Positions 52,960-62,922 of a stretch of DNA of 64,000 nt are shown here, in pieces. The stretch lies in NCBI RefSeq assembly GCF_001282685.1, contig NZ_LN875035.1:3290411-3354410 (forward strand), written 5' to 3'. Every line of letters starts with the position of its first letter. Positions within the stretch are counted from its first letter, which is position 1. The translations under genes were made by a program, and so were the position numbers. A model generated the notes under the pieces. It saw nothing but the letters and a program-made list of their open reading frames with translations, made no database searches and had not been told where the DNA came from. The DNA is from Niameybacter massiliensis (GTDB lineage: Bacteria; Bacillota; Clostridia; Lachnospirales; Cellulosilyticaceae).

Positions 52960-54576
52960 TTATTGAACTTTTACACCATCATAATAATACTCAATAATTT
53001 CTTTATATGTAAATCCTGCTTCTGCCATACCTTTAGCACCATATTGAGACATACCTACACCATGGCCATATCCATAACCATAGATTGTTAAGTCTCCATA
53101 TACTGTTGCTGGTTTGCTAGAAGATGTATAATCACCATCTATTTCTACCTTATTCCCACTAGATGAAGTAAAGGTATCACTTGTGATGATTTCATCTGCA
53201 CTTTGGATATATACAGTATCAGCTACCTTTGAGTAGGTAACTTCTGTTTCAATCCAAAGTCCTTCTATATCCATTTCTACTGTTCCATCACTCGTTATAA
53301 TTGTTGCTTTACCTGTACTGCTTGTTCCTGGTTTGATACTTACATTTGGTGTATTTGATCCACTATAAGGTACAAATTGATACATACGACTTTTTAAGGA
53401 ACCATCATTACTTCCGTTAAAGAACGTTCTTGTATTTTCTTTTGTTACTGTATATTCGCCTTTTGTTCCTAATATGGTAAGAGAATTGACACGTCCACTT
53501 TGTGAATAACTATCAATACGTACGCCCTCTACTGTACCAACGTCTTTCCCTGCATTCGCAACACATTTTTCTATTTCTTTTAAAGTAATTTGACGTGTCC
53601 ATGGCACATGATCTGTTTCGTAAGGATCTGGCTTTGCTACTAGATAAGGAACACTATTGCCCCATACATACTTAGCATCTGCTGTATATCCACCACTACT
53701 TGCGCTATATACTGTTTCAGCAACTGCTCCATTATACATGGCTACTTCTCCTGCTGTCGCATCAACAGCTGCCGTTGTTCTCTTATCTTCAGAAGTAATC
53801 CCTCTATACACTTGGCTAGTTGTTGTATCCACTAAGTTATATCCTCTAGATACAAATCTATTGTATTGGAAAGTTGCCATACTTCTTGCAGCTACTGCTT
53901 GAGCCTTAAGGGATTCTACGTGCCAAGAAGCCGACACTTCACAAGGTACAACCCCATATAAGTAATCTTCCATATTCACTTGGTTTACAGCTGTAAGTCC
54001 TTTACTTTGTCCGTTGACAACTTCTATAACACCTCTATAGATTCTATTTGCTCCAACGCCTGTAGCTGGGAAATTATATTGACTATATCCCCCTCTAAAT
54101 CCTAAAGGTTGCTCATCATTTTCACTGACTAACAGGACTTCTCCTTTTGTACTTTTTATCCCAATACGTTTGTTATTACTTGATACTTTATAATCTGCAT
54201 CAAAATCATCCGTTGTGTAGATTTGGTATTTTCCAGGTTCTATGTAGGCTACAACTGCTTCATCATCATATATTTCTAAAGCTTTGTATGCATCTTCAAA
54301 TTCATTATAAACTTCTTTATAACCATAATATGTAGTACTATCTAGTGATACTGATATATCACTAGAATCTAAATATCCCTCTTTAATCCACTTTTCACCT
54401 TCAAAATATCCGATTGCAATGGATTCCTCACTTTTAATTTGAATTGTAGCTGCATCTTTATAAACAGATTCAAGCCCTATTCTAATAGATTCTGGCGCTT
54501 TAGCTTGAAGTATTGTTGGAATCGTAAGTACCAACACCCCAACTAAAGTTATTATCTTGTGTTGATTTAGGCGCAA
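52960..54576 (-). CDS. SpoIID/LytB-domain secreted protein
   Basis: 538 residues. Signal peptide (HKIITLVGVLVLTIPTILQAKA), an N-terminal 150-residue domain, then SpoIID: YLYGVVPCEVSASWHVESLKAQAVAARS, SGGYTADAKYVWG, ending YGHGVGMSQYGAKGMAEAG. SpoIID enzymes are lytic transglycosylases that cleave denuded glycan strands during engulfment; vegetative paralogues exist. Start is TTG 54576, 7 nt after GAGGGGG. A Ser/Gly/Thr insert near residues 400-490 enlarges it beyond the usual length. Confidence 0.9.
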   Translation of the reverse strand: MRLNQHKIITLVGVLVLTIPTILQAKAPESIRIGLESVYKDAATIQIKSEESIAIGYFEGEKWIKEGYLDSSDISVSLDSTTYYGYKEVYNEFEDAYKALEIYDDEAVVAYIEPGKYQIYTTDDFDADYKVSSNNKRIGIKSTKGEVLLVSENDEQPLGFRGGYSQYNFPATGVGANRIYRGVIEVVNGQSKGLTAVNQVNMEDYLYGVVPCEVSASWHVESLKAQAVAARSMATFQYNRFVSRGYNLVDTTTSQVYRGITSEDKRTTAAVDATAGEVAMYNGAVAETVYSASSGGYTADAKYVWGNSVPYLVAKPDPYETDHVPWTRQITLKEIEKCVANAGKDVGTVEGVRIDSYSQSGRVNSLTILGTKGEYTVTKENTRTFFNGSNDGSLKSRMYQFVPYSGSNTPNVSIKPGTSSTGKATIITSDGTVEMDIEGLWIETEVTYSKVADTVYIQSADEIITSDTFTSSSGNKVEIDGDYTSSSKPATVYGDLTIYGYGYGHGVGMSQYGAKGMAEAGFTYKEIIEYYYDGVKVQ

Positions 54577-54650
54577 TGATGTTCCCCCTCTTTTGTTAAG
54601 TTCTAATCTCTTTATCTTAACTCCATTATATAAGGAGAACTGCCAAAAAT

Positions 54651-55640
54651 CTACAATTTATAGTAATCTGTACAAGTTTTAAGATCCGTTAACCAAAGTT
54701 GTATGTTTTTATCGTCAAAAGTTGTATGATACATTTCTACTAAATACTCTTGTAACTCTCTTATCGTAATTTCTCTTGATTGTTTTGGAATGATCTCTGT
54801 TTTAAAATTTATTTTCATCTTATGTTCTAGCTGTCTTGTTGCACTGTATATGACTGCCTCTTTATAGGCATCATAAAAGGCCTTCCAACTTTCATGGCTA
54901 GAATATTGCCAGTAATTTTTCCAACATTCTTTGCACTTTCTCCATATAACATGGTCCATATTGATTTTATACCCTGGATAATACTTATAAAGTGCCTCTA
55001 AATAATTCATTTCCTCTGTTTGAGCCCTTGTTAACCACTTAGCTATAGGTAAAAGGTGAAAGGGTTTCCTTCTTTCATAAATAAAAAGTGTCTCTATGTA
55101 TGGATGCCTAACAAGCATATAGGGGAATTCTACGCCATGCCAAGTTGGTATATCCATAATGATGTGGAACTTCACTCTGTTACGTTTCCCCAGTCGATAT
55201 AGTACTTGGCTAAGATCCTCATATCTTAACTTACTTGGCCTTTCTGCTACAAAGTCCCAAAATAGTCCTGTTGCATTACTTTGCCCTATTAATACTAGGA
55301 AGATCTCATCTGCATTTAAGCGTTTAATTCCCATCTGTAAGCATTCTTCAAATGTCTCTTTCTCAGAGCTCTTTGCAAGTACCATCTCATGGCGCTCAAT
55401 CTTCTCTTCTCCATCGTAAAAATATTCGTATAGTCCCCCTCTTTTGACCTGACCAATTTCATCTTTTAAGGAACTAAACCGTTTGTACATCGCTAGGCAA
55501 CTGTTTTCTAGTATATAGCCTCGGGCAAAAATTTTAATTTCTGGATGATCCACTTTTCCAAGAAGTTCAATTTCTTCCTCGATCAAGGCTGCTATCTCAC
55601 AATTGCCACTTCCATAGACCAATACATTACATCCTGCCAT
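54651..55640 (-). CDS. Clostripain-like (C11) fold protein lacking catalytic residues
   Basis: 329 residues. The order of segments follows C11 peptidases: NVLVYGSGNCEIAALIEEEIELL, RGGLYEYFYDGEEKIERHEM, FEECLQMGIKRLNADEIFLVLIG, LRYEDLSQVLYRLGKR and KFHIIMDIPTWHGVEFPYML. Where C11 has D-H-G the protein reads G-Q-S, and where the Cys nucleophile stands (DaC) it reads DIP. It is therefore a probable pseudoenzyme. Fold assignment is by pattern only. Confidence 0.45.
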   Translation of the reverse strand: MAGCNVLVYGSGNCEIAALIEEEIELLGKVDHPEIKIFARGYILENSCLAMYKRFSSLKDEIGQVKRGGLYEYFYDGEEKIERHEMVLAKSSEKETFEECLQMGIKRLNADEIFLVLIGQSNATGLFWDFVAERPSKLRYEDLSQVLYRLGKRNRVKFHIIMDIPTWHGVEFPYMLVRHPYIETLFIYERRKPFHLLPIAKWLTRAQTEEMNYLEALYKYYPGYKINMDHVIWRKCKECWKNYWQYSSHESWKAFYDAYKEAVIYSATRQLEHKMKINFKTEIIPKQSREITIRELQEYLVEMYHTTFDDKNIQLWLTDLKTCTDYYKL

Positions 55641-55707
55641 AGCTCGTACCTCCTATTTTATTACTTCTATCATTATATGTTGGAAGTTTTTTAAAGATAA
55701 CACAAAA

Positions 55708-55738
55708 AGAGGCATATAACTTTAAATTATATACCTCC
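55708..55738 (-). terminator. Terminator of the glycerate operon
   Basis: AGGTATATAA pairs with TTATATGCCT, followed on the minus strand by CTTTTTG. Confidence 0.7.
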
Positions 55739-55758
55739 TTGCTTGTCTAGTATGACTG

Positions 55759-57015
55759 TTAAAGAATAATTCCCCAAATAATTGTTGATACAATAGTAAT
55801 AACAATACCAATTAATGATTCATAAGGGATGAGTTTTAAACGTTCTGATAGATTCATATTTGTTGCACCTGCTGTAGCATGGAAGAATGAACCATGTGGT
55901 AAATGATCAAGTACTGTTGCACCTGCATGTACCATTGCCGCACCTGCAAGTGGCATAATACCTGCTGAAAGGATAGCTGGTCCAAATGTAGCTGATGCAA
56001 TCGTTGTTCCTGCTGTGGTTGAAGCTGTAGCCGCTCCCATTAAAATACCTGAGATTGGGGCTAATAAAAACTCTGGCATATTCATGCTATTAAGTAAAGA
56101 AATAGTTGTTGCTTGAAGTGTTGATGCTTTAATAATACCTGCTACCGCACCTGTTCCAATAAGTAAAACTGTTACAGGCATCATTTTAGATAATCCAAAA
56201 GTAATATACTCATTTGTATTTCTCCATTTGCCAGTAGCAATAACACCGATTAATCCTCCAATAGGAAGTGCAATAAGTGGGTCTACTGTAATACCAGCAA
56301 TTGGTCTAAGCGCTAAAAGGATAATGGATACTAATGGTCCAATAATTGCTGCAAAGAAACTTGGAAGTTCTTCTTGGTTTTCTTCTACCGCTGTCTCTTG
56401 AATTACTTCTCCTTTTTTAGTAAGGAATTTAACAACGATAACCGTTGTAATTAGACCAACAATAGCTGGAATTAAGTTAGCAACCATAAGACTTGAAAGT
56501 TCTACTCCAAAGTTTTCTGCTGCTGAGATTGTATTTGGATTAGGTGAAATAATATTACCACATTTTCCTCCACCAATCATTGCAAAAAGTATTGCCATTT
56601 TAGAATAATTAAGCTTTTTACCGATAGCTAATGCAATAGGCGCTACCGTAATAACTGCAATATCAATAAATACACCTGTAGATGTTAAAATCATTGTTGC
56701 TAATGCTAACGCAAAGAGTGCACGTTTCTCACCTAAGGTTTTAACAATTTGATCAGCTATCTTAGCTGCTGAACCTGTTTTAATTAAAATACCTGCTAGT
56801 ACTCCAGATGTTACAATTCTTAAAATAGCTGGCATAATATCTTTGGCTCCGCCAATCATTGTACTGACTGTACCATCTAGTCCTGCTCCACCTACAAGGC
56901 CTCCTACAACAGCTCCTAAGATAAGACTATAAGCTGGTTGAACCTTTTTGATAATAAGAATAATTGCAACTGCTAAACCTAAGATGGCTCCCAATGTAGT
57001 AATTTGTAGTTCCAT
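55759..57015 (-). CDS. GntP-family permease (gluconate/glycerate type)
   Basis: 418 residues, about 12 helices. GAVVGGLVGGAGLDG, GVFIDIAVITVAPIAL, GGGKCGNIISPNPNT and LDHLPHGSFFHAT are typical GntP segments. Likely a proton-coupled importer of glycerate, judged by the glycerate kinase gene 32 nt upstream in the operon and CdaR beyond it. ATG 57015 with GGAGCGGG. Confidence 0.88.
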   Translation of the reverse strand: MELQITTLGAILGLAVAIILIIKKVQPAYSLILGAVVGGLVGGAGLDGTVSTMIGGAKDIMPAILRIVTSGVLAGILIKTGSAAKIADQIVKTLGEKRALFALALATMILTSTGVFIDIAVITVAPIALAIGKKLNYSKMAILFAMIGGGKCGNIISPNPNTISAAENFGVELSSLMVANLIPAIVGLITTVIVVKFLTKKGEVIQETAVEENQEELPSFFAAIIGPLVSIILLALRPIAGITVDPLIALPIGGLIGVIATGKWRNTNEYITFGLSKMMPVTVLLIGTGAVAGIIKASTLQATTISLLNSMNMPEFLLAPISGILMGAATASTTAGTTIASATFGPAILSAGIMPLAGAAMVHAGATVLDHLPHGSFFHATAGATNMNLSERLKLIPYESLIGIVITIVSTIIWGIIL

Positions 57016-57047
57016 TTCTCCCGCTCCTTTTCAAGTACAAATATCTA

Positions 57048-58187
57048 TTATTTATATAGTCTAATTAAATTGAAAACTTGTTCTACTGTTTTAGTCATAT
57101 TTTGTTTTGCATTTTCAGGATTCATAGCATCCTCTAATGACATTGCAGCATTAACGATTGAGAAGTAAGCATCTATCCCCTCTTCATTACATTTTTTCGC
57201 TTCATTTGCTAATGCTCCTGCAAAACCTAGAACTGGTAGATTATACTTCTTAGCTAATTTAGCTACACCTATTGGAGCTTTTCCCATAGCTGTTTGATTA
57301 TCCAGTCTTCCCTCTCCTGTAATAACTAAATCTGCATCTTTTAAGTCTTCTTCTAATTTAATTTCTTTAAGAATAATTTGAATACCAGATTCTAATTTCC
57401 CATTTAAGAATGCCATAAATCCAAATCCTAGTCCCCCTGCTGCTCCTGCACCAGGAACTTGTGAAAAGTCTTGTTGCTTAAATGTTTTTACAACCTCTGC
57501 AAAGTTTCGTAGACCTTGATCTAAACGTTCTACCATCTCTGGTGTTGCTCCTTTTTGAGGCCCATAAATAGCTGCTGCTCCATTTTCTCCATAAAGAGGA
57601 TTATCTACATCACATGCTATTTTAAATTCACATTCTCTAAGCTCTGGTAGTACTTTGCTTGTATCAATTCCTACTATTTGTTCTAACCCTTGTCCACCTT
57701 GTCCTACTTCTTGTCCGTTAATATCTATAAATTTAAATCCTAATGCCATAAGCATGCCTATACCTGCATCATTAGTAGCACTTCCACCAATACCTACAAT
57801 GAATTTTCTACATCCCTCTTCAATACATTTTCGAATAATCTCACCTACACCATAAGTTGTTGTATAAAGTGGATTTCTATCGTTCATTGGAACAAGAGGA
57901 AGTCCAGCTGCTTCTGCCATTTCAATAATAGCTGTTTCATGACCTTCTAACATACCATATCTAGCATTTACACGCTCTTTTAAAGGACCTGTTACCTCTA
58001 GTGTTTGCATACTACCACCCATTCCACTTACTAGTGCTTGCGCAGTTCCTTCTCCTCCATCTGCAAGTGGTTTGATAATGACTTGTGCCGTATGATCTAT
58101 ATTCAAGATACCTTGTTTAATTGCATTACCTGCTTCTATTGATGTTAAACTACCTTTTAATGAGTCAATTGCCACAACTATTTTCAC
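57048..58187 (-). CDS. glxK: Glycerate kinase (GlxK/GarK family)
   Basis: 379 residues. MKIVVAIDSLKGSLTSIEAG, IIKPLADGGEGTAQ, GIGGSATNDAG, GAGAAGGLGFG and VITGEGRLDNQT are the GlxK family signatures. Phosphorylates glycerate with ATP to 2-phosphoglycerate (GarK-type) feeding glycolysis. Upstream of the GntP permease and probably under CdaR control. Confidence 0.93.
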   Translation of the reverse strand: MKIVVAIDSLKGSLTSIEAGNAIKQGILNIDHTAQVIIKPLADGGEGTAQALVSGMGGSMQTLEVTGPLKERVNARYGMLEGHETAIIEMAEAAGLPLVPMNDRNPLYTTTYGVGEIIRKCIEEGCRKFIVGIGGSATNDAGIGMLMALGFKFIDINGQEVGQGGQGLEQIVGIDTSKVLPELRECEFKIACDVDNPLYGENGAAAIYGPQKGATPEMVERLDQGLRNFAEVVKTFKQQDFSQVPGAGAAGGLGFGFMAFLNGKLESGIQIILKEIKLEEDLKDADLVITGEGRLDNQTAMGKAPIGVAKLAKKYNLPVLGFAGALANEAKKCNEEGIDAYFSIVNAAMSLEDAMNPENAKQNMTKTVEQVFNLIRLYK

Positions 58188-58298
58188 GTTTGATCACTCC
58201 TTTTGTACACATTATACTATATGACAAATAAATAACTATGTTCCAAATACCAATTATAATGTATACTTACCCCCTATATCTGTTACACATAACAAATT

Positions 58299-59384
58299 CT
58301 ATTGCATGCCTTTCATATAAATTCCTAGATAAATCCTAATAGATTGTTTAAAATTACGAGGATTAATACCTATTTTATTTTGAATCTTATCTAATCGATA
58401 CTGTACTGTGTTTTTGTGAATAAAAAGACGTTCTGCTGTCTCTTTCAAAGACATATTGCATTCATAGTAACAATTTAAAAGTTCAATCTCTTCCTCTGTT
58501 AAGCTCCCTACTACTGTACTTATATATTTATCTTTTGTTGATTTTGGCAAACTTTCAAGTATAAGCTCAATATCTAGCTCACTGCTATCTACTATAAATT
58601 GCTCATTGCGCTTAGCATATTTAAGTGCTAATAATGCTGAATCATAAGCATCTTTAATATGTTCTAGTGTCTCTGGTACGCCTATCCCACAGTATATACT
58701 TCTTTGAGCATATTCATCTAACCTAGGCATGAGTTTTTTCAGCTCTGTCATTCTCTTTTTAGGGATTAAAATAATAAAATGATTAGGGTAATTGTACATA
58801 TAAAGTTCCACATTATATTCACCTAAAAGTTTATAAATCCTATTTTCTATTTCTATAAAATCTGCATATTTTTTAGATGTTTCAACCACAATACACTGAT
58901 ATAATTCACCTGCTTTTATATGAAGTCTTTGCATCATATGCTCAATAGCTTCTTTGTTAGCGCCTTTTTCATAAATACACATATTCATCAGATGCTGAAT
59001 CATTTTCTTTCTAGATTCATAATGTCCCATGATCTGTTCTTCTTTAATGAAAATTTCTGTAATCTTAGATGCTAAAAATCCATATTTCATAATTGTCTCT
59101 GGATTACCTGTAATACCTATTACCCCAAAGACCTCGTTATCTATAATAATAGGGTAATTGACACCTCTCTTAGCCCCTTCAAAATTTCTCTCGTTTTGTA
59201 CCATTACCATACGTCTTGTTATTATTGCTTCATACCCAGCTTCATGAAAACTTCCTATACGTGTCTTATCTGTACTAGAAATGATGATACCTTGTTTATT
59301 TATAAAGTTAATATCTTTTTCTACAACTTGACTAATTGCATCTACAATTTGTTGTCCTAATGCTGCATCTATAGTTCCTACCAT
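58299..59384 (-). CDS. cdaR: CdaR-type sugar-diacid regulator
   Basis: About 361 residues: N-terminal diacid-recognition domain (GQQIVDAISQVVEKDINFINKQGIIISSTD, IIIDNEVFGVIGITGNP) and C-terminal PucR/HTH_30 (LNCYYECNMSLKETAERLFIHKNTVQYRLDKIQNKIG). In E. coli CdaR activates glucarate/galactarate/glycerate genes. The downstream glxK and GntP genes make glycerate the likely signal. The ATG at 59384 follows AAAGGA; a longer frame to 59408 exists. Confidence 0.88.
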   Translation of the reverse strand: MVGTIDAALGQQIVDAISQVVEKDINFINKQGIIISSTDKTRIGSFHEAGYEAIITRRMVMVQNERNFEGAKRGVNYPIIIDNEVFGVIGITGNPETIMKYGFLASKITEIFIKEEQIMGHYESRKKMIQHLMNMCIYEKGANKEAIEHMMQRLHIKAGELYQCIVVETSKKYADFIEIENRIYKLLGEYNVELYMYNYPNHFIILIPKKRMTELKKLMPRLDEYAQRSIYCGIGVPETLEHIKDAYDSALLALKYAKRNEQFIVDSSELDIELILESLPKSTKDKYISTVVGSLTEEEIELLNCYYECNMSLKETAERLFIHKNTVQYRLDKIQNKIGINPRNFKQSIRIYLGIYMKGMQ

Positions 59385-59488
59385 TTTATATTTCCTTTCT
59401 TCATCCATACTTACTCAAATGTCTAACTTTATTCATTATATATTTATAATTACCTATATAGGTATTATTTATTTTTAATGATTATAAT

Positions 59489-59530
59489 AAAAGAGGATAA
59501 TTCCTCTGTTAAGATGAACTATCCTCTTTT
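59489..59530. terminator. Terminator of the 38-residue gene
   Basis: AAAAGAGGATA pairs with TATCCTCTTTT (11 bp) with a 20-nt loop, T runs both sides. Confidence 0.65.
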
Positions 59531-59535
59531 ACTTA

Positions 59536-59652
59536 CTATTTGTATGAAGTTTTTTTCTCTGGCTCTCCATGATTATTTTGTTCATCATGAAGTTTTTGTC
59601 TACGTTTTCCTTTTTGCATTGGGTTGTTAGAACCTGACTTGTTTTGATACAT
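59536..59652 (-). CDS. Small basic protein of 38 residues
   Basis: MYQNKSGSNNPMQKGKRRQK begins the protein, followed by LHDEQNNHGEPEKKTSYK. AAAGGATGTG is about 7 nt before the ATG, and a terminator follows, so it is a complete small gene. Very hydrophilic, with a composition like small acid-soluble spore proteins of the SspP/SspN kind, but I cannot assign it. Confidence 0.5.
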   Translation of the reverse strand: MYQNKSGSNNPMQKGKRRQKLHDEQNNHGEPEKKTSYK

Positions 59653-59706
59653 AGGTACACACATCCTTTCAAAGATATTATTTACCTATTACAAACTCTT
59701 TATCTA

Positions 59707-60459
59707 TTAATTCTTAAACTCTTTATTAACAATTGATACCATACCCTTTAAAGCTTCTGCTATAATGAGTTCACCTTTTTCTTGTGAACTTGTTCTTCCA
59801 ATAGATAAAAGACCAGAAGCTGGTACTAAATCTTTTGGAATTGGATAAACCTGATATGTTGGTACTTCTTCAATTTTTTCTTCAATAAGTCTGTCCATAT
59901 GCACAGTTTCTGGTGCAAATTTTAAAATAAGAGAAGTCTCAGTGATTGCTGCATGTTCTAATGCCCAACCTGGGAAAGGTACTTCATCAAATACCTTATC
60001 TATTGTCTCTTGTGTAATCAGATCCCACCAACTCATCATGACAATCTTTGTCCCTTCTGGCATATGTCTACTTACTAGATCAATCGCCTCTAATAAGAAG
60101 GCCTGATTTTCAAAATGAGAGTTCACTACAGCTATTTGCTTTACACCATCACGGATGAGTTCTTCTAAAATATCTTGTACAAGTGCAATTAAAGTTGCAC
60201 CATTTAAGTCAATTGTCCCTGCGAATAAAGGACCACCGCCTGAAGCTGGTTGTGATTTATAGCCATAGTTAATAGCAGGCATCACAATCCCATTTACCTC
60301 TTGTGCTAAAAGTTCTGCAAAACCTTCTGATATAATTGTATCTGTAAATAACGGTAAATGAGGCCCGTGCTGCTCTACTGAACCTACTGGTAATATTACA
60401 ACATCTTTATCTTTTCTTTCATTAAATTCATACCATGTCATATGTTTCATTTGTGTCAT
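59707..60459 (-). CDS. Creatininase-family amidohydrolase
   Basis: 250 residues. Metal and active-site pattern VGSVEQHGPHLPLFTDTI (Glu, His, Asp ligands), GYKSQPASGGGPLFAGTIDL, and NSHFENQAFL in place of the usual NGHGGN. Family members hydrolyse cyclic amides such as creatinine or act in mycofactocin-like and FAPy pathways. Substrate unknown; the substitution of NGHGGN argues against true creatininase. ATG 60459. Confidence 0.82.
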   Translation of the reverse strand: MTQMKHMTWYEFNERKDKDVVILPVGSVEQHGPHLPLFTDTIISEGFAELLAQEVNGIVMPAINYGYKSQPASGGGPLFAGTIDLNGATLIALVQDILEELIRDGVKQIAVVNSHFENQAFLLEAIDLVSRHMPEGTKIVMMSWWDLITQETIDKVFDEVPFPGWALEHAAITETSLILKFAPETVHMDRLIEEKIEEVPTYQVYPIPKDLVPASGLLSIGRTSSQEKGELIIAEALKGMVSIVNKEFKN

Positions 60460-60524
60460 AGTGTTTATCTCCCTATTATCTATTATTCATTTATAATTAT
60501 ATCAAATAATCCAAAATAATGTTG

Positions 60525-62048
60525 CTATCTTATCGGAATTATTGTATCTTCTATTACAATACTTTCAACTTGATTCACATCAATTAAATTGGGCAAACTT
60601 ATTTCTGTCCCTCCCATTGTACTAAAGCTTATACTATAATCTGATAAAATGCTTTCATCATTACTGATTCCTACCTTATCTACTTTATTTCCTAGCTCAC
60701 TAGTTGTATCTTTACTATCTTCTTCAATGATCACACCTTGCTGTACATTCAGATGCTGAGTAAACCATAAATTAAATCGTGTACTCATACTATTAGAAAA
60801 TAGTCCCAACTTGCGCCCATCTTTCATCAGTAAATAACCTGATAAGTCTTTCATAAGTTCTGTATTTTTACTACCTTCTATCTTCACACCTAATGCTGAT
60901 AGTTTAATTTCATTAATTTTAACTTTTAAATTGTCTTTTTCAATTATTACATTGGGTCTAATACGTTTTGTATTATGATTAGAATCTAATCTAAAGGTTA
61001 CTTGCCATTTCCCATCAGATATCAAATTAAAATAATCATAGTCTACTCCCATTTCTAAGTATGGTAAGTCTGCTTCTGTTATATCTTCAAATTGGTCACT
61101 CATTTTATGCAATCCATTTGTAGTGTCCCAAGTTCCACTACCACTATTATACTCTATTTCTGCTCCCGTACGTGTATCGATTAACTTTACATGGGTTTGT
61201 AAGAGTTCTTCTCCTATTGAATCTTGATAACTTGTAATAATATGAAGTACATCATCTATAAATCTTACTTGATCTAACTTAAATTGTGGTATCTCTTCAC
61301 TTATTGTCAAACCTAATCCTTGATCTATGCTATATTCTTCCCATGCTTTATCATCAGATACAACTTTTTTACTTTCTTCGTAGGCTTTATTTAAATCTAA
61401 CCGGGTTGTGGTATGTCCAGCCTCCCATTTTCCAAGACATGATGCTGTTAACTCTATATCTTTTCCAGATAGCTTTTTATCTCCTGAGACTTGTATCACA
61501 CTAAAAAGCTTCTTACCATCTTCAGATAAGTAGTGTTGGCTTCCCCATCCTAAGCCTCCTGACTCATTGATATGAAGTTGTATCCTTAATGGCATACTTT
61601 CTTTTTCAAATGTTTTACCATCTTGTCTTTCAAAGCTAGTTATAATAATACCTGATTTATCATCAATGACCGCTTCTTCAACCTTAAATATAATACCTTC
61701 TGCAATAAATTGCTTTTGTACACTCTGTGCTTCTTTCTCTATTAAACTAAATGATTCCCCCCACAATGTTCTAAGCTGTTCATTAGTTCCCACTGCAACT
61801 ACTGTAATAGCCATAATTCCTATCAGAGCAATAAGTGGTAAGAAGTATCTTTTGCGTCCTTTTAATTTTTTCTTCTCTTCTTTCTTCTTTTCAAAGGATA
61901 CTACCTGCTGCTGTGAAATACCTGCCATAGCTTTCTCTTTAATTCGAGTCAAATCTAATTGCTTACCTTCTCTCTCTTCTTCTAATTTGATATTCTCTAA
62001 TAAGTCTATATCTAGCTCATCCATTAATTCGGTAATCTTCTTATTCAC
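60525..62048 (-). CDS. DUF4179 anti-sigma-type membrane protein
   Basis: About 507 residues: a cytosolic N-terminal 65 residues (likely sigma-binding), a membrane helix (YFLPLIALIGIMAITVVAV), and a large extracellular DUF4179-type beta-rich sensor. I place the start at GTG 62048, which overlaps the sigma gene stop by 8 nt and has AGAGGGG in front; the frame is open further back inside the sigma gene. It should hold the ECF sigma factor until an outside signal arrives; the signal is unknown. Confidence 0.82.
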   Translation of the reverse strand: MNKKITELMDELDIDLLENIKLEEEREGKQLDLTRIKEKAMAGISQQQVVSFEKKKEEKKKLKGRKRYFLPLIALIGIMAITVVAVGTNEQLRTLWGESFSLIEKEAQSVQKQFIAEGIIFKVEEAVIDDKSGIIITSFERQDGKTFEKESMPLRIQLHINESGGLGWGSQHYLSEDGKKLFSVIQVSGDKKLSGKDIELTASCLGKWEAGHTTTRLDLNKAYEESKKVVSDDKAWEEYSIDQGLGLTISEEIPQFKLDQVRFIDDVLHIITSYQDSIGEELLQTHVKLIDTRTGAEIEYNSGSGTWDTTNGLHKMSDQFEDITEADLPYLEMGVDYDYFNLISDGKWQVTFRLDSNHNTKRIRPNVIIEKDNLKVKINEIKLSALGVKIEGSKNTELMKDLSGYLLMKDGRKLGLFSNSMSTRFNLWFTQHLNVQQGVIIEEDSKDTTSELGNKVDKVGISNDESILSDYSISFSTMGGTEISLPNLIDVNQVESIVIEDTIIPIR

Positions 62049-62610
62049 CAAGGCCACCCCTCTCTTTAAAAACCTTTTGCAATTTTTGTTTTCCTCTATG
62101 GAGTTTGGTTCCAACTGTAGCCACTTCCATACCTAATGCCTTTGCAATCTCTGATAATTTTTCTAGATAAAAATATCTTCTTATAAAAATTTCTCCATCA
62201 GGCTCAGGTAAACTTCTAATGACATCCATAATCAAAGCATGTTCTTCCTTGGCTAGCATTTCATTTTCTGGTATACCTTCTTCTGCTATTCCTCTATATT
62301 TAATTTCATCTTCTTCTAAAGGTAATATCACTTTACCTCCTATGGCTCTCAATTTATTAATCGTTTTATTCCTCGCCATTGCACCTAAATAACTTTTTAA
62401 TGCACCTTCTCCAATATTAAGCTTGTCTTTGTTCTCCCACATTTTAATAAATACATCTGCACAAATCTCCTCCATATCTTCTTTAGTAAGACGGCTCCCA
62501 GCAACCTTTATGACTACCCTAGATATGTAAGAGGCATAACAATCTATTAATTTCTCATAATAAAATACTTGGCCTGTTTGTATGCCTTGTATCAATTCCT
62601 TTTCTTTCAT
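62041..62610 (-). CDS. ECF RNA polymerase sigma factor
   Basis: 189 residues. Region 2 near residues 12-80 (FYYEKLIDCYASYISRVVIKVAG, ICADVFIKMWENK, GALKSYLGAMARNKTINKLR) and region 4 (GEIFIRRYFYLEKLSEIAKALGMEVATVGTKLHRGKQKLQK). The insert between them carries a conserved-looking LPLEEDE. Cotranscribed with its anti-sigma gene. The 310 bp upstream is AT-rich; it probably contains an autoregulated promoter, which I cannot place. ATG 62610 follows AGGAGGG. Confidence 0.93.
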   Translation of the reverse strand: MKEKELIQGIQTGQVFYYEKLIDCYASYISRVVIKVAGSRLTKEDMEEICADVFIKMWENKDKLNIGEGALKSYLGAMARNKTINKLRAIGGKVILPLEEDEIKYRGIAEEGIPENEMLAKEEHALIMDVIRSLPEPDGEIFIRRYFYLEKLSEIAKALGMEVATVGTKLHRGKQKLQKVFKERGGLGE

Positions 62611-62847
62611 AGTGCCCTCCTTTTTCTGCTTTCATTTATATAGACACTCTAACTACTCATTATTTTCCCTTTTACTTAATTTTTTATATGTTATATTTTC
62701 CCATTCTACACAAATATATAAATAGACATCCACTTTAAGCAGCATTTTAACACATTTAAACTTTAAGATACACCTTGCCAAGATATAGCAATCATTCACT
62801 TACATCTATAAAAATGTTCAAATAGGTACTACTTCCCTAGATAAAAT

Positions 62848-62898
62848 AAAAGAGGTTAAGACATAAACCCTATCATTTGTTTATGTTTTAACCTCTCT
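62848..62898 (-). terminator. Terminator of guaD
   Basis: AGAGGTTAA-x-ACATAAAC pairs with GTTTATGT-x-TTAACCTCT between 62849 and 62898, T-rich on the minus-strand side. Confidence 0.75.
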
Positions 62899-62922
62899 AT
62901 AAACTGTTTAATTATTCTTCTA

